A stretch of 64,000 nucleotides of DNA from Nocardioides cavernae (GTDB taxonomy: Bacteria; Actinomycetota; Actinomycetes; Propionibacteriales; Nocardioidaceae), in assembly GCF_016907475.1 (NCBI RefSeq), contig NZ_JAFBCA010000001.1:2356001-2420000 (forward strand), given 5' to 3'. Made by a program: the position numbers and the translations under genes. Of this stretch, positions 27,229 through 35,295 are shown piece by piece. Under the pieces are notes generated by a model that did no database searches, was not told the origin of the DNA, and was given only the letters and a program-made list of their open reading frames with translations. Each line of letters begins with the position of its first letter. The stretch's first letter is position 1.

Positions 27229-28413
27229 TCAGGGCAGCTTGGCCTGCTTCATCTGCCGCGAGGCGTAGACGTTGCCGATGACGGTGCCGTCGAGCCAGGC
27301 GGTGAGCCGTTGGGCCTCGAGCTCCAGGGCGGCGAGCCCGTCGGGTCCCACGTCCTCGAGCAGGGACAGCCGCACCACCCCCTCCTCGTCCTGGACCCAG
27401 CAGCCCACGATGCGGCCGTCCCACCAGGCCGTGGTGCCGGCGTTGCCGTTGGTGTCGAAGAGGTAGGGGACGTGCTCCGGGGGGAGGTAGAAGCCGCGTG
27501 CCTTCCAGCCCATCACGGTGGGGTCGAGCGTCGGCAGCAGCGCCGCCCACGGCTCGACCGGTCCGGCGTCCTCGTCGGCGGGGTGGACCCAGCCCGTCGT
27601 CCCGTCCTCGAGATCGACCTCGACGGCGCCCAGGTCGGCCAGGGCTCGGGTGACGGCCGTCTTCGTCGACCCCAGCCACCACTGGATGTCGGCCGCGGTG
27701 CCGGGTCCGAAGGTGGTCAGCCACTGGTCCACCAGGGCGGCGTAGCCGGCGTCCTGCTCGAGCGGCTCGTCCACGACGCCCAGCCAGTCGTCGGCGGTCG
27801 TCCAGGTCGGCTTGTTGAGGCGCCAGTGGCCGGCGTTGCGCCCGCGCAGCACCCTTCCCTCGAGGCCGAGGTGGGTGAGCACCCAGGGGGCGACCGACAC
27901 GGGTCGGTCCCACGTCTTGTCGGTGGTGCCGCCGACCATCCCGGCCAGCTCCGGGACCTCGGCCCGCAGCTCGGCGGTGGTGGCCGGCCCCGCCGCCAGG
28001 CGGGCGAGGGTCGCGTCGCGCGCGGCGTCGAGCCACGCCTCCCCGTCGGGGGCGATGCCGCCGGCGGCAATGGCCTTGGCGATCCGCTTGCGCTCCGAGG
28101 TCGCCACCCGCGCCGAGGCGCTGCCCCACGCCGCGGGCAGCAGCTCACGTGGGAAGACGAACAGCGTCCGTCGCATCGCGAGCTGCTTCACCACCGACCG
28201 GGCGTCGTACAGCTCCGCGTCGACGTCCTCGGGCTTGACTCCCTCGGCGCGGGCGGCGACCGCGAGGTGCACGGTGGCCGCCTCGGTCGCGTGCAGGACC
28301 GTCATCGCGCGGGTCACCGCAGCGACGTCAGCCAGCCGGTGCGCCGGCGCCAGCGCGTGCCGTACGGCGATCCGGCTGCGGCGCTCGGAGTCGCTGATCC
28401 GCCGTCGTGCCAT
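27229..28413 (-). CDS. Winged-helix AlkZ/YcaQ-like protein (HTH_42 family)
   Basis: The 394-residue protein has tandem winged-helix domains of the family that includes the DNA glycosylases AlkZ and YcaQ (RHALAP at the N-terminus, later ADIQWWLG and W-D-G-R-I-V-G-C-W). Those glycosylases use a Q-x-Q or Q-x-D motif in a loop near residue 40. Here the aligned stretch reads VLHATEAATVHLAV, without either motif. Glycosylase activity is therefore not implied; it could be a divergent subfamily or a DNA-binding protein. It lies 19 bases downstream of nadA and is probably co-transcribed with it. Confidence 0.78.
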   Translation of the reverse strand: MARRRISDSERRSRIAVRHALAPAHRLADVAAVTRAMTVLHATEAATVHLAVAARAEGVKPEDVDAELYDARSVVKQLAMRRTLFVFPRELLPAAWGSASARVATSERKRIAKAIAAGGIAPDGEAWLDAARDATLARLAAGPATTAELRAEVPELAGMVGGTTDKTWDRPVSVAPWVLTHLGLEGRVLRGRNAGHWRLNKPTWTTADDWLGVVDEPLEQDAGYAALVDQWLTTFGPGTAADIQWWLGSTKTAVTRALADLGAVEVDLEDGTTGWVHPADEDAGPVEPWAALLPTLDPTVMGWKARGFYLPPEHVPYLFDTNGNAGTTAWWDGRIVGCWVQDEEGVVRLSLLEDVGPDGLAALELEAQRLTAWLDGTVIGNVYASRQMKQAKLP

Positions 28414-28432
28414 CGTCGTCGCACCCGGCCGC

Positions 28433-29617
28433 TCAGTCGCGGTGCGACTTGCCGGGCAGGTCGAGCATCCGCTGGAGCGCCACGAGCGCGTCAGCCTCGG
28501 TGTCGGGGTCGACGGTGATCCGGTTGACCACGGTGCCGGCCACCAGGCTCTCGAGGGCCCAGACGAGGTGCGGCAGGTCGATGCGGTTCATCGTCGAGCA
28601 GTAGCAGACGTTGCGGTCGAGGAAGACGATCGTCTTGTCGGGGTGGGCGTCGGCGAGGCGCTTGACCAGGTTGAGCTCGGTGCCGATGGCCCACACCGTG
28701 CCGGGCTCAGCGGCCTCGATGGTCTTGATGATGAACTCGGTGGAGCCGACCAGGTCGGCCTTGAGCACGACCTCGTGCTTGCACTCGGGGTGGACCAGCA
28801 CATTGATGCCGGGGTGCTTGGCGCGCAGCTCGTCGACGACGTCCTCGGAGAAGCGGCCGTGCACCGAGCAGTGACCCTTCCAGAGGATCATCCGCGCCTT
28901 CTGGAGCTCCTCCGCGGTCAGGCCGCCGCCGGGCTGCATCGGGTCCCACACGACGCACTCGTCGAGGCCGATGCCCATCTGGAGCACCGCGGTGTTGCGA
29001 CCCAGGTGCTGGTCGGGCAGGAAGAGCACCTTGGCGCCCTCGCCGAGATCGGCCTTCTGGGCGAACGCCCAGTCCAGCGCAGAGTCGGCGTTGGACGAGG
29101 TGCACACGACGCCGCCGTTGCGCCCGCAGAACGCCTTGATGTCGGCGCTGGAGTTCATGTAGGTCACCGGGACGACGGACTCCTGGATGCCCGCGTCGGC
29201 CATCGCGTCCCAGGCGTCCTCGACCTGCCGCAGACGGGCCATGTCGGCCATCGAGCAGCCGGCCGCGAGGTCGGGAAGGACCACCTGCTGGCTCGGCGAG
29301 GTGAGGATGTCGGCGGACTCGGCCATGAAGTGGACGCCGCAGAAGACGATGAACTCGGCGTTGGGGCGGCCCGCCGCGTCGCGGGCCAGCTTGAACGAGT
29401 CGCCGGTGACGTCGGCGAACTGGATGACCTCGTCGCGCTGGTAGTGGTGGCCGAGGACGAAGACCCGCTCGCCCAGCGCCTCCTTGGCCGCGCGCGCGCG
29501 GGCGACCAGGTCGGGGTCGGACGCCGCCGGCAGGTCGCCGGGACACTCCACGCCGCGCTCGGCGTCGAGGTCGCGGCCCTTGCCGAGGGGGAGGAGCGGC
29601 AGGTCGACGAGGGTCAT
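28433..29617 (-). CDS. nadA: Quinolinate synthase A
   Basis: NadA condenses iminoaspartate with dihydroxyacetone phosphate to quinolinate, the committed step of de novo NAD synthesis, using an oxygen-sensitive [4Fe-4S] cluster. The 394-residue protein shows the expected segments VLGHHYQRDEV, FCGVHFMAESA, MNSSADIKAFCGRNGG, HPECKHEV and LDRNVCYCS, which carry the cluster cysteines. Length fits the long actinobacterial form. The start is ATG with TAGGAT 6 bases upstream, so it is predicted leaderless. nadB and nadC are not in the window. Confidence 0.96.
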   Translation of the reverse strand: MTLVDLPLLPLGKGRDLDAERGVECPGDLPAASDPDLVARARAAKEALGERVFVLGHHYQRDEVIQFADVTGDSFKLARDAAGRPNAEFIVFCGVHFMAESADILTSPSQQVVLPDLAAGCSMADMARLRQVEDAWDAMADAGIQESVVPVTYMNSSADIKAFCGRNGGVVCTSSNADSALDWAFAQKADLGEGAKVLFLPDQHLGRNTAVLQMGIGLDECVVWDPMQPGGGLTAEELQKARMILWKGHCSVHGRFSEDVVDELRAKHPGINVLVHPECKHEVVLKADLVGSTEFIIKTIEAAEPGTVWAIGTELNLVKRLADAHPDKTIVFLDRNVCYCSTMNRIDLPHLVWALESLVAGTVVNRITVDPDTEADALVALQRMLDLPGKSHRD

Positions 29618-29672
29618 GGCCTCATCCTAGGAGGGGGCGCAGACGTGAGGCCCCGGGTGCCATGCTTCGGCC

Positions 29673-30899
29673 ATGCCACGACGCGGTGAGGTGCTTGCCC
29701 TGGTGCAGGCCGGGGGCCAAGGGTCCCGGATGGACGTGCTGACGCGCGAGCGGGCCAAGCCTGCGTTGCCGTACGGCGGGGTGCACCGGCTGATCGACTT
29801 CGCCCTCTCGGGGCTCGTGCACGCCGACCTGGCCGACGTGTGGGTGTCGCTGGAGTACCAGGTGACCTCGATCGACGACTACCTCTCGGGGGGCCGCCCG
29901 TGGAGCCTGGACCGCAACCGCGGCGGCTTCCGTCGCATCGTCCCGCAGACCGGCACCGGACCTGCGACCGAGAGCGGCTTCGCCCACGGCAACGGCGACC
30001 TGCTGCTGCGGATGTCGGCTGACATCGAGAGGTTCGGAGCGCGCACGCTCGCGGTGTGCAGCGCCGACCACGTCTTCAACATGGACCTCGCGCCCGTGAT
30101 CGAGGAGCACGTCGCCGCCGGCCGCGTGGCCACCGTGCTGACCAGCGAGGTCACCAAGAAGGACGCCTCGGACAACGTCGTCGTGATCGCGGGCCGCGAC
30201 GGCACGGTCACCGGCGTGGAGCACAAGCCGTCCCGCCCCTCGACGGGCACCGTCGCGACCGAGATCTTCCTCTATGACACCGAGGTGCTGCTGGCGACGC
30301 TGCGCGACCTCCGTCGCGAGCTCTCGGCGGAGGCCGACGACGACGACAGCGGGATCGGCGACTTCGGGGAGCACCTCCTCCCGCGCATGGTGGAGACCGG
30401 GAAGACCGTCGCGGTCCCGCTGACGGGCTACTGGCGTGACGTCGGCCAGCCGAGCCTCTACCTGCAGTCCCACCGCGACCTGCTCGCCGGACGGGTCGAC
30501 GTCTTCGACCACCCGGGCCGTCCGGTCATCTCGCACTGGCCCGACCGTCCCGCCGCCCGCGTCCGGGCGACGGGGGAGTGCCGCGACTCGATGCTGTCGC
30601 CGGGGGCGGACGTCGCCGGCCTCGTCACGGGCAGCGTGCTGGGTCCCGGCGTCGTGGTGGAGAAGGGCGCGGAGGTCCACGACAGCGTGGTGATGGAGAA
30701 CTGCGTCATCCGCGCGGGAGCGGTGGTGCGCACTGCCGTCCTCGACGAGCGCTCCGAGGTGCTCGAGAAGACCCGGCTCGGCGCAGAGCCGTCGCGACGC
30801 CTCGCCCACGACGACGACCTCGTGCTCGTCGGCCGCGACTCCCGGGTCTCGGGCACCGTGGCAGCAGGCGCGCGCCTGGAGCCGGGCTCGGCGACCTGA
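29673..30899 (+). CDS. GlgC-like glucose-1-phosphate adenylyltransferase family protein
   Basis: The 408-residue protein has the nucleotidyltransferase loop ALVQAGGQGSRMDVLTRERAKPALPYGG, the catalytic-type SADHVFNMD, VEHKPSRP and GYWRDVG motifs, and a C-terminal left-handed beta-helix (GVVVEKGAEVHDSVVMENCVI). This is the GlgC plan, which makes ADP-glucose for glycogen, but the N-terminal motif is degenerate (Q-G-S-R-M-D in place of the usual G-T-R-L). No glgA is adjacent. It may be a divergent ADP-glucose pyrophosphorylase or a related sugar nucleotidyltransferase. The ATG follows CATGCT plus 6 bases, a weak leaderless promoter match. Confidence 0.8.
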   Translation: MPRRGEVLALVQAGGQGSRMDVLTRERAKPALPYGGVHRLIDFALSGLVHADLADVWVSLEYQVTSIDDYLSGGRPWSLDRNRGGFRRIVPQTGTGPATESGFAHGNGDLLLRMSADIERFGARTLAVCSADHVFNMDLAPVIEEHVAAGRVATVLTSEVTKKDASDNVVVIAGRDGTVTGVEHKPSRPSTGTVATEIFLYDTEVLLATLRDLRRELSAEADDDDSGIGDFGEHLLPRMVETGKTVAVPLTGYWRDVGQPSLYLQSHRDLLAGRVDVFDHPGRPVISHWPDRPAARVRATGECRDSMLSPGADVAGLVTGSVLGPGVVVEKGAEVHDSVVMENCVIRAGAVVRTAVLDERSEVLEKTRLGAEPSRRLAHDDDLVLVGRDSRVSGTVAAGARLEPGSAT

Positions 30900-30924
30900 T
30901 TCACCGTCCGGACGGCTCGTCGGA

Positions 30925-31812
30925 CTAGAGCAGCGAGCCGTGGTGCAGGTAGGGCGCCGGCGGCTTCATCCCCCGCAGGCACAGGTAGCCGTTGGTGTAG
31001 ATCGCCATCCGCGCGGCCAGCCCGACGTCGAGCGCCCACGCGTTGGCCGCCGTGATGTGGTGGACCGCCACCTGCGCGCCCGGTGACGAAGACGCCAGCG
31101 CCTCCCACACCAGCCCTGACGCCGTACGCCGGTTGGTGGCCGCCACCAGCACCGGTGAGCCGTCGACGTCGACGTAGGCGTAGCCCGACCCGGTCGAGTG
31201 GTCGGTCACCACCAGCCTGAACTGGGCGAGCAGCAGCTCGTGGTCGCCGAGGTGGGCCGCGCCGCGCGTGCGGCGGTCGACGGAGTCCATCAGGTCGACG
31301 TCGCCGGCCGTGCCCTCGCGGACCCGGTCCACCACCGGGATCGCGCTCCGGTCGACCACCCCGGTGAGCATCATCTGCGGGTGCAGGTCGAAGCCGGCGA
31401 GCCGGTAGCGGCGTACGGCGCCGGGGTCGGCGCTGGCGGCGAACATGCCGCGCAGGCACCCCCGGCCGTGGTGCATGGCCGCCGCCATCAGCTCGGTGCC
31501 GATGCCGCGACCCTGGTGCTCGGGCCGGACGGCGAACGACGCGAGGATCCACATCAGCTCGCGGACCCGCGAGACCGCACCGCCGACCACCTCACCGTCG
31601 ACCTCCGCCACCCAGCAGCCCCCCGGGTCGGTGACCAGCGCCTGCCCGGTCCGTCGGATCCAGTGACCGTTGCGGGCGGCGGGACGTCGTACGGGGTCGG
31701 GCCAGGCGCGCTGGTGGGTGCGGGTGTCGACCTCGTGGTAGGAGGTCGCGGTGATCTCTGCGAACGCCTCGAGGTCCTCCGCCCGCATCGGCCGGACGAC
31801 CGGCGCGGTCAC
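30925..31812 (-). CDS. GNAT-family N-acetyltransferase, probably two-domain
   Basis: The 295-residue protein has a clear GNAT core in its N-terminal half, with the acetyl-CoA loop RPEHQGRGIGTEL near residue 90 and a following RYRLAGF. The C-terminal half has GNAT-like strands but no clear loop, as in tandem GNATs with one active domain. The start is the GTG at 31812, overlapping the SRPBCC gene stop by 4 bases, so both are expressed together. Substrate unknown. Confidence 0.82.
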   Translation of the reverse strand: MTAPVVRPMRAEDLEAFAEITATSYHEVDTRTHQRAWPDPVRRPAARNGHWIRRTGQALVTDPGGCWVAEVDGEVVGGAVSRVRELMWILASFAVRPEHQGRGIGTELMAAAMHHGRGCLRGMFAASADPGAVRRYRLAGFDLHPQMMLTGVVDRSAIPVVDRVREGTAGDVDLMDSVDRRTRGAAHLGDHELLLAQFRLVVTDHSTGSGYAYVDVDGSPVLVAATNRRTASGLVWEALASSSPGAQVAVHHITAANAWALDVGLAARMAIYTNGYLCLRGMKPPAPYLHHGSLL

Positions 31813-32228
31813 GACACGTGCGCGGCGTAGCGCCGGAGCAGGTCGTCCCAGTGGGTGTACGTGGCCCGGACGTCCTCGCTGCCGTCGACCCAGCCGCTGT
31901 GCTCGAGGTGCACCAGGGTGCCCCCGCCCTCCGCGTCCGTGAACGTCACGTCGAGCCGGGTCGGCTGCTCCTTGGCGTGACCGAGCCAGAACTCCTGGGT
32001 GTAGTGACCGATCGGGTCCCACTTGAGGACCCGGCCCCAGACGTACTGCTCGTCGCCGTGCACGGAGGCGACGGGGCCGTTGGGGTCGATGGCGATGCCG
32101 TTGAAGGTGGGCGGGTCGGGGCTGAGCATCGGGTCCCACCACTCACCCATCTGAGCGGTGAAGCCGACGAAGGCCTCGGTGGGGGTCACCGGGACCGCGA
32201 TGTCGGCCGTGATGGGTTCGAGACTCAT
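31809..32228 (-). CDS. SRPBCC/AHSA1-type ligand-binding domain protein
   Basis: The 139-residue protein has the START/AHSA1 pattern: an N-terminal beta segment, GEWWDPM, a central GRVLKWDPIGHYTQEFW, and a C-terminal LVHLEHSGW with a long helix (DDLLRRYAAHV). Such domains bind hydrophobic ligands or act as co-chaperone-like proteins. The ATG at 32228 (MSLEPITADIAV) is chosen over an upstream ATG that would add an Arg-rich tail. It is the first gene of a two-gene unit with the GNAT. Confidence 0.83.
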   Translation of the reverse strand: MSLEPITADIAVPVTPTEAFVGFTAQMGEWWDPMLSPDPPTFNGIAIDPNGPVASVHGDEQYVWGRVLKWDPIGHYTQEFWLGHAKEQPTRLDVTFTDAEGGGTLVHLEHSGWVDGSEDVRATYTHWDDLLRRYAAHVS

Positions 32229-32242
32229 GCGCGTACTCGCTT

Positions 32243-32264
32243 TGCCTCGTTCGCGCACGAGGCA
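32243..32264. repeat. Hairpin between SRPBCC and glycerate kinase genes
   Basis: TGCCTCGT-TCGCGC-ACGAGGCA is a perfect 8-bp stem in the 121-bp divergent region. It overlaps where the leftward promoter should lie and could be an operator. Nothing else is recognised in this spacer. Confidence 0.4.
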
Positions 32265-32349
32265 CAAGGGACGCTGTACTTGTCGACTCGTTCACTGCGC
32301 TCACTCATGCGGCAAGCATGCCCGACGCACTCGCTGCAAGGATGCAGCC

Positions 32350-33432
32350 ATGCGCGTGCTGATCGCCCCGGACAAGTTCGCCGGCACCCTCACCGCGGTC
32401 CAGGCCGCGGAGGCGGTCGCCGCCGGCTGGCGCCGGCACGCGCCGGACGACGAGCTCGACCTCGCTCCCATGGCCGACGGCGGCCCCGGTTTCGTCGACG
32501 TCCTGCACGCCGCCCTCGGCGGGTCGCTCGACGCCGTGACGGTCAGCGGACCGCACGGCGACCCGGTGCCCGCGGTGGTGCTGCGGGTGGGCACGACGGC
32601 GTACGTCGAGAGCGCGCAGGCGGCCGGCCTGCACCTGTCCTCGGGTCCCGTCGAGACCGCCTCGAGCGCGGGCGTGGGTGAGCTGGTGCTGGCCGCGGTG
32701 GCCGGTGGCGCCACGACGGTCGTGGTCGGCCTGGGCGGGACCGGCACCAACGACGGCGGCGCGGGTGTCCTGGCCGCCCTCGGGGCGCAGGCCGACGGCG
32801 TGCTGGACGGCGGGGCCGCCCCGCTGGGGGCCGTGACGACGGTGGACCTGGCCGCGGCACGCTCACGGCTCGACGGAGTCACGCTCGTCGCGGCCAGCGA
32901 CGTGGACAACCCCCTGACCGGCCTCTTCGGGGCCACCAAGACCTTCGGCCCGCAGAAGGGCGTCGCCGAGGACCGGATCGCCGAGGTGGACGGGTGGCTC
33001 GAGGCCTTCGCCGCCGCCACTGACCGGCGTACGTCGCTGGAGAAGGGCGCCGGCGCCGCAGGCGGCATCGGCTACGCCCTCCTCGTCCTCGGCGCTTCCC
33101 GGGAGCCGGGCATCGGCCTGGTCGCCTCCGCCGTGTCGCTGGCCGAGCGCGCCCGCGCGTCCGACCTGGTCGTGACCGGCGAGGGCGCCTTCGACTTCTC
33201 CAGCCGGGCCGGCAAGGTGCCCTACGGCGTGGCCGCAGTCGCCTCGGAGGCCCTGCGCCCCTGCATCGCCCTCGCCGGCCAGGTGCTCGTCGGCTCGCGC
33301 GAGATGCGCGCCCTCGGCATCGAGTCGGCGTACTCCCTCGTCGACCTCGTGGGGGAGGAGCGCGCCTTCAGCGCCCCCGCCGACGCCCTCGCCGACCTCG
33401 CCGCCCGGGTCGCGCGCACCTGGTCGCGCTGA
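32350..33432 (+). CDS. glxK: Glycerate kinase
   Basis: This 360-residue glycerate kinase of the GlxK/GarK class phosphorylates glycerate to 2-phosphoglycerate (or 3-phosphoglycerate in some members). Family signatures are IAPDKFAGTLTAVQAAEAVAAGW at the N-terminus, PMADGGPGFVDVL, GLGGTGTNDGGAGVLAALG, the central ASDVDNPLTG and FGPQKG, and the C-terminal TGEGAFDFSS. The start is the ATG at 32350. In M. tuberculosis the orthologue (Rv2205c, from memory) directly neighbours the ErpA-like gene. Here a repeat/nuclease module separates the two. Confidence 0.93.
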   Translation: MRVLIAPDKFAGTLTAVQAAEAVAAGWRRHAPDDELDLAPMADGGPGFVDVLHAALGGSLDAVTVSGPHGDPVPAVVLRVGTTAYVESAQAAGLHLSSGPVETASSAGVGELVLAAVAGGATTVVVGLGGTGTNDGGAGVLAALGAQADGVLDGGAAPLGAVTTVDLAAARSRLDGVTLVAASDVDNPLTGLFGATKTFGPQKGVAEDRIAEVDGWLEAFAAATDRRTSLEKGAGAAGGIGYALLVLGASREPGIGLVASAVSLAERARASDLVVTGEGAFDFSSRAGKVPYGVAAVASEALRPCIALAGQVLVGSREMRALGIESAYSLVDLVGEERAFSAPADALADLAARVARTWSR

Positions 33433-33452
33433 CGCGGCTTGCACCTGTCGGG

Positions 33453-33503
33453 GTGGCGGCAGATTGAGTTTCCGAAGGTCCCATCTGCGCAATGTGCCGC
33501 CAC
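33453..33503 (+). repeat. 51-bp hairpin repeat, unit 1
   Basis: The left arm GTGGCGGCAGATTG (33453-33466) pairs with the right arm CAATGTGCCGCCAC (33490-33503) apart from one position, around a 23-base non-conserved loop. This is the first of four units of identical outer length around the DUF559-like gene. Confidence 0.9.
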
Positions 33504-33525
33504 GGTCCCGAGTGCCCGCTCGGAG

Positions 33526-33576
33526 GTGGCGGCACATTGCACGCCGGGGTCGTCCCTGCACGCAATGTGCCGCCAC
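33526..33576 (+). repeat. 51-bp hairpin repeat, unit 2
   Basis: GTGGCGGCACATTGC (33526-33540) is perfectly complementary to GCAATGTGCCGCCAC (33562-33576), extendable by one G-C pair outward. It begins 73 bases after unit 1 begins, with a 22-base spacer between units. It is the most perfect of the four. Confidence 0.92.
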
Positions 33577-33690
33577 CCCGGATGTCGTTGGCAGGCCGGA
33601 AACCGTCCACAGCGGGCCATCGACGACGTTGTCCACAGGGGCCCACACGGTCCCGTGACCACCGGACGGGTGTGCCATGACCCTCGAGGC

Positions 33691-34650
33691 ATGGGTGAGC
33701 TCGAGGCGGTCCGTGGCCATCGACGTGGGGCGACCTGGGCGTCCGTGACGTACGGCGTCCACAGACCGACAGGTCTCGCGATGACCGCCGAGCACCCGCC
33801 GGTCTGGGCTGAGGACGACCTGGCCGGGTGGCAGCTCTTGATGACCGACATCGGCTGCTTCGCCGGGCTCACGGCGCTCGAGGTCCACGGGGTGCCGCTG
33901 CCCCCGGTGCCCGGCAGGTGCCCCGTCTTCATCGCGCTGGCGAAGGACGACCCGCGGCCCATGCGCAAGCGGGTGCACACGAGCCGCCACGTCCGGCCGG
34001 TCGAGCACGTCGTCGTGCGTGGCCTGCGTGTGGCGACGGTCCCTGAAGCGCTCACGGCGGCGGCGCGGTGGATCGGCGTGGTCGACCTGGTCGCACTGGT
34101 CGATGCCGCCATCTACCTCGAACTGGTCTCCGTGAAGGAGCTGGAGGCGATTGCGAGGACCCGGCGTCCGGGAAGCCGGCGGCTGCGAACGGTGCTGCCC
34201 CTGGTGGACGGTCGCGCCGAGTCCCTGTGGGAGTCGCTGCTCCGCCTGCTGCACGTCGTGTGCGACATCGAGGTGGAGCCGCAGTGGGAGCTGGTGGACG
34301 CCGACGGAGTGCTCGTGGCGCGGGCCGACCTGTGGCTCGTCGGGACGACGGCGCTTCACGAATTCGATGGGGACGAGCACGAGAAGGCACGACGCAGGGT
34401 CAGTGACCGGCGACGCGACCGGCGGGTCGATCGGCAGGGATTCGTGCGCCGTGGCTACACCGGGGGAGACGTCATCCATCGAGCTGCGACGGTCCTCGAG
34501 GATGCCGATCGGTCGCTGGGGAGGGACCACGATCCCGCGCGGATACGGGAGTGGCACCGGCTCCTTCGGGACTCGCTGTTCACCCCGGCAGGGAGAATCG
34601 CGTTCCTCGAGCGGATCCCCGTCGCGCCACCCCGTCGTCGTACCCACTGA
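33691..34650 (+). CDS. DUF559-type PD-(D/E)XK nuclease-fold protein flanked by hairpin repeats
   Basis: The ~319-residue protein has an N-terminal part (about 1-190) like the actinobacterial proteins often annotated as AbiEi-antitoxin-like/DUF559. The C-terminal domain fits the DUF559 endonuclease fold: AESLWESLLR, then RADLWLVGTTALHEFDGDEHEK, where D and E of AD...EFDG would be metal ligands. Arg-rich helices follow (RRRVSDRRRDRRVDRQGFVRRGYTG). The canonical lysine after EFDG is not clear (D-E-H-E-K). Start: ATG 33691, or an in-frame GTG at 33670; neither has a good binding site. Unit 3 of the repeats starts 3 bases after the stop. Function is unproven; it may be a nuclease acting on the repeats. 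Confidence 0.7.
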   Translation: MGELEAVRGHRRGATWASVTYGVHRPTGLAMTAEHPPVWAEDDLAGWQLLMTDIGCFAGLTALEVHGVPLPPVPGRCPVFIALAKDDPRPMRKRVHTSRHVRPVEHVVVRGLRVATVPEALTAAARWIGVVDLVALVDAAIYLELVSVKELEAIARTRRPGSRRLRTVLPLVDGRAESLWESLLRLLHVVCDIEVEPQWELVDADGVLVARADLWLVGTTALHEFDGDEHEKARRRVSDRRRDRRVDRQGFVRRGYTGGDVIHRAATVLEDADRSLGRDHDPARIREWHRLLRDSLFTPAGRIAFLERIPVAPPRRRTH

Positions 34651-34652
34651 GG

Positions 34653-34703
34653 GTGGCGGCAGATCGCACCCCACAGGCCCGTCCTCGCGCAATGTGCCGC
34701 CAC
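34653..34703 (+). repeat. 51-bp hairpin repeat, unit 3
   Basis: The left arm GTGGCGGCAGATCG (34653-34666) faces the right arm CAATGTGCCGCCAC (34690-34703). The right arm is identical to units 1 and 2. It begins 3 bases after the stop of the DUF559-like gene and has the same orientation as the upstream units. Confidence 0.88.
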
Positions 34704-34725
34704 CCCGCGGCCTGGCGTACGGAAG

Positions 34726-34776
34726 GTGGCAGCAGATGGGCCACGATCGGCCCGCAGGCGCGCAATGTGCCGCCAC
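34726..34776 (+). repeat. 51-bp hairpin repeat, unit 4
   Basis: The left arm GTGGCAGCAGATGG (34726-34739) is the most diverged. The right arm CAATGTGCCGCCAC (34763-34776) is unchanged. It starts exactly 73 bases after unit 3, reproducing the unit 1-unit 2 pitch. Confidence 0.85.
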
Positions 34777-34874
34777 CTTCACTGGCGGGCACGATTGCGT
34801 CGACGACCCCGGGGAATAACCCTCGGTGTGCGACCATTGAGGCAAGCAGTACCCGAGACTTCTGGAGTGATGAG

Positions 34875-35234
34875 ATGACCGAGCAGGTCGAGACCACTGA
34901 GCGCCGCACCGACCAGATCAACCTTTCTGCCGTCGCCGCCAGCAAGATCAACAGCCTCCTCGAGCAGGAGGGTCGCGACGACCTGGCCCTGCGGATCTCC
35001 GTGCAGCCGGGTGGCTGCTCGGGCCTCCGCTACCAGCTCTTCTTCGACGAGCGCACCCTCGACGGCGACGTGACCACCGACTTCGACGGCGTGACCGTCG
35101 TCGTGGACCGGATGAGCGTCCCCTACCTCAACGGTGCCGAGATCGACTTCGTCGACACCATCGAGAAGCAGGGCTTCACGATCGACAACCCCAACGCCAC
35201 CGGCTCCTGCGCCTGCGGCGACTCGTTCCACTGA
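34875..35234 (+). CDS. erpA: A-type iron-sulfur carrier (ErpA/HesB family)
   Basis: This 119-residue protein delivers Fe-S clusters to apoproteins. The HesB/IscA fold is clear: NLSAVAASKINSLL, then GGCSGLRYQLFFDE, with conserved cysteines in C-S-G and in the C-terminal SCACGDSF. The ATG at 34875 has GGAG 7 bases upstream. In mycobacteria the homologue (Rv2204c, from memory) sits between glycerate kinase and adenosine kinase, as here apart from the inserted module. Neighbouring clients include the Rieske protein QcrA. Confidence 0.93.
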   Translation: MTEQVETTERRTDQINLSAVAASKINSLLEQEGRDDLALRISVQPGGCSGLRYQLFFDERTLDGDVTTDFDGVTVVVDRMSVPYLNGAEIDFVDTIEKQGFTIDNPNATGSCACGDSFH

Positions 35235-35244
35235 TCTGACGCAG

Positions 35245-35278
35245 CGAAGGGCCCCAGCCGACCGGCTGGGGCCCTTCG
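35245..35278. terminator. Terminator between erpA and a convergent small gene
   Basis: CGAAGGGCCCCAGCC-GACC-GGCTGGGGCCCTTCG is a perfect 15-bp stem located between convergent genes, usable in both directions. Confidence 0.88.
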
Positions 35279-35295
35279 TCGTGCTCGGGGACGAT

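Noticed and set aside
33453..33576. Repeats near 33.5 kb considered as a CRISPR array
   Set aside because: There are only two units per side, each is itself a hairpin with a variable loop, and no cas genes are nearby. Constant 51-bp units with 22-bp gaps do not match a repeat-spacer layout.
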